6,226 nucleotides of DNA from Chloroflexota bacterium (lineage in GTDB: Bacteria > Chloroflexota > Anaerolineae > JACRMK01): the NCBI GenBank assembly GCA_016200765.1, contig JACQEC010000312.1:1-6226 (forward strand), read 5' to 3'. Every line of letters starts with the position of its first letter. Positions within the stretch are counted from its first letter, which is position 1. The notes under the pieces were generated by a model. That model ran no database searches and was not told where the DNA came from. It worked only from the letters and a program-made list of their open reading frames with translations. The translations under genes were made by a program, and so were the position numbers. Shown in pieces: positions 6,150-6,226 of this stretch.

Positions 6150-6226
6150 ATGGAAGCCCAGCCGTTGGTGCTCAGCGCCCCGCAACGGGCCGAGTTGACC
6201 GCCCTGCGCGAACACGCCGCCAAACC
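6150..6226 (+). CDS. N-terminal fragment of a transposase-like protein (probably IS630-like)
   Basis: Only 25 codons are present before the window ends. The readable N-terminus (MEAQPLVLSAPQRAEL, then TALREHAAK) resembles the start of IS630-family and related helix-turn-helix transposases, where an LSxxERAEL-type segment leads into the first DNA-binding helix. No catalytic DDE residues can be seen, so the family call rests on this short stretch and on the disrupted gene just upstream. It lies in the same frame as the truncated lipoprotein, separated by TGA and three codons. An unrelated helix-turn-helix protein is the main alternative. Confidence 0.55.
   Translation, partial: MEAQPLVLSAPQRAELTALREHAAK

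Larger units (their letters stand above)
6087..6226 (+). mobile_element. Left part of a probable IS630-like insertion sequence (runs off the window)
   Basis: After codon 198 of the lipoprotein gene (ATG at 6084-6086) the family resemblance stops and base composition changes: 6087-6140 is much richer in A+T than its GC-rich surroundings. A new gene starting at 6150 has a transposase-like N-terminus. The element's left end must lie about 6087-6097. IS630 elements insert at TA, and the nearest TA is at 6096-6097, so the exact junction is unsure. The other terminal inverted repeat is outside the window. Confidence 0.55.

Noticed and set aside
1..6226. tRNA, rRNA, CRISPR array or riboswitch
   Set aside because: Reading both strands showed no cloverleaf-like segment, no regularly spaced repeats with spacers and no recognisable riboswitch core.

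Overview
GC-rich bacterial DNA, all genes on the + strand. The class A penicillin-binding protein with a C-terminal Ig-like domain next to an alpha-2-macroglobulin-type lipoprotein, the FixH/YtkA-like plus cytochrome c fusion, and the style of the interspersed palindromes resemble Chloroflexota (Anaerolineae-like) genomes. This is an inference from family resemblance, not from a marker gene.

Region 1 (62-1941) is a two-gene operon joined by an ATGA overlap. Both products are exported and membrane-anchored, and both carry a related FixH/YtkA-like beta-sandwich domain. The second also has two membrane helices and a C-terminal cytochrome c domain (CIVCH, distal Met). They probably work together at the outer face of the membrane in electron transfer or metal handling, but the respiratory partner is not in the window. 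Region 2 (1942-2190) is non-coding. It holds a compound REP-like palindrome, a sigma70-like promoter and a pair of direct repeats. Region 3 (2191-2799) is a stand-alone SAM-dependent methyltransferase of the TPMT/HOL (thiol or halide methyltransferase) type.

Region 4 (2862-6140) is a cell-envelope operon: a bifunctional peptidoglycan synthase, then after 27 bases a lipoprotein that matches the N-terminus of bacterial alpha-2-macroglobulin. These two families are known neighbours; the pair is thought to repair the wall and trap attacking proteases. Here the macroglobulin gene breaks off after about 198 codons at an AT-richer stretch. Nine bases after the resulting stop codon, a new gene begins whose first 25 residues resemble an IS630-like transposase. 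The best reading is that an insertion sequence has disrupted the macroglobulin gene; the rest of the element lies beyond the window.

The two points most worth a second look are this disruption and an in-frame imperfect palindrome with degenerate heptamer repeats (4457-4552) inside the transpeptidase domain of the penicillin-binding protein. The palindrome looks like a small mobile or repetitive element absorbed into a coding sequence.
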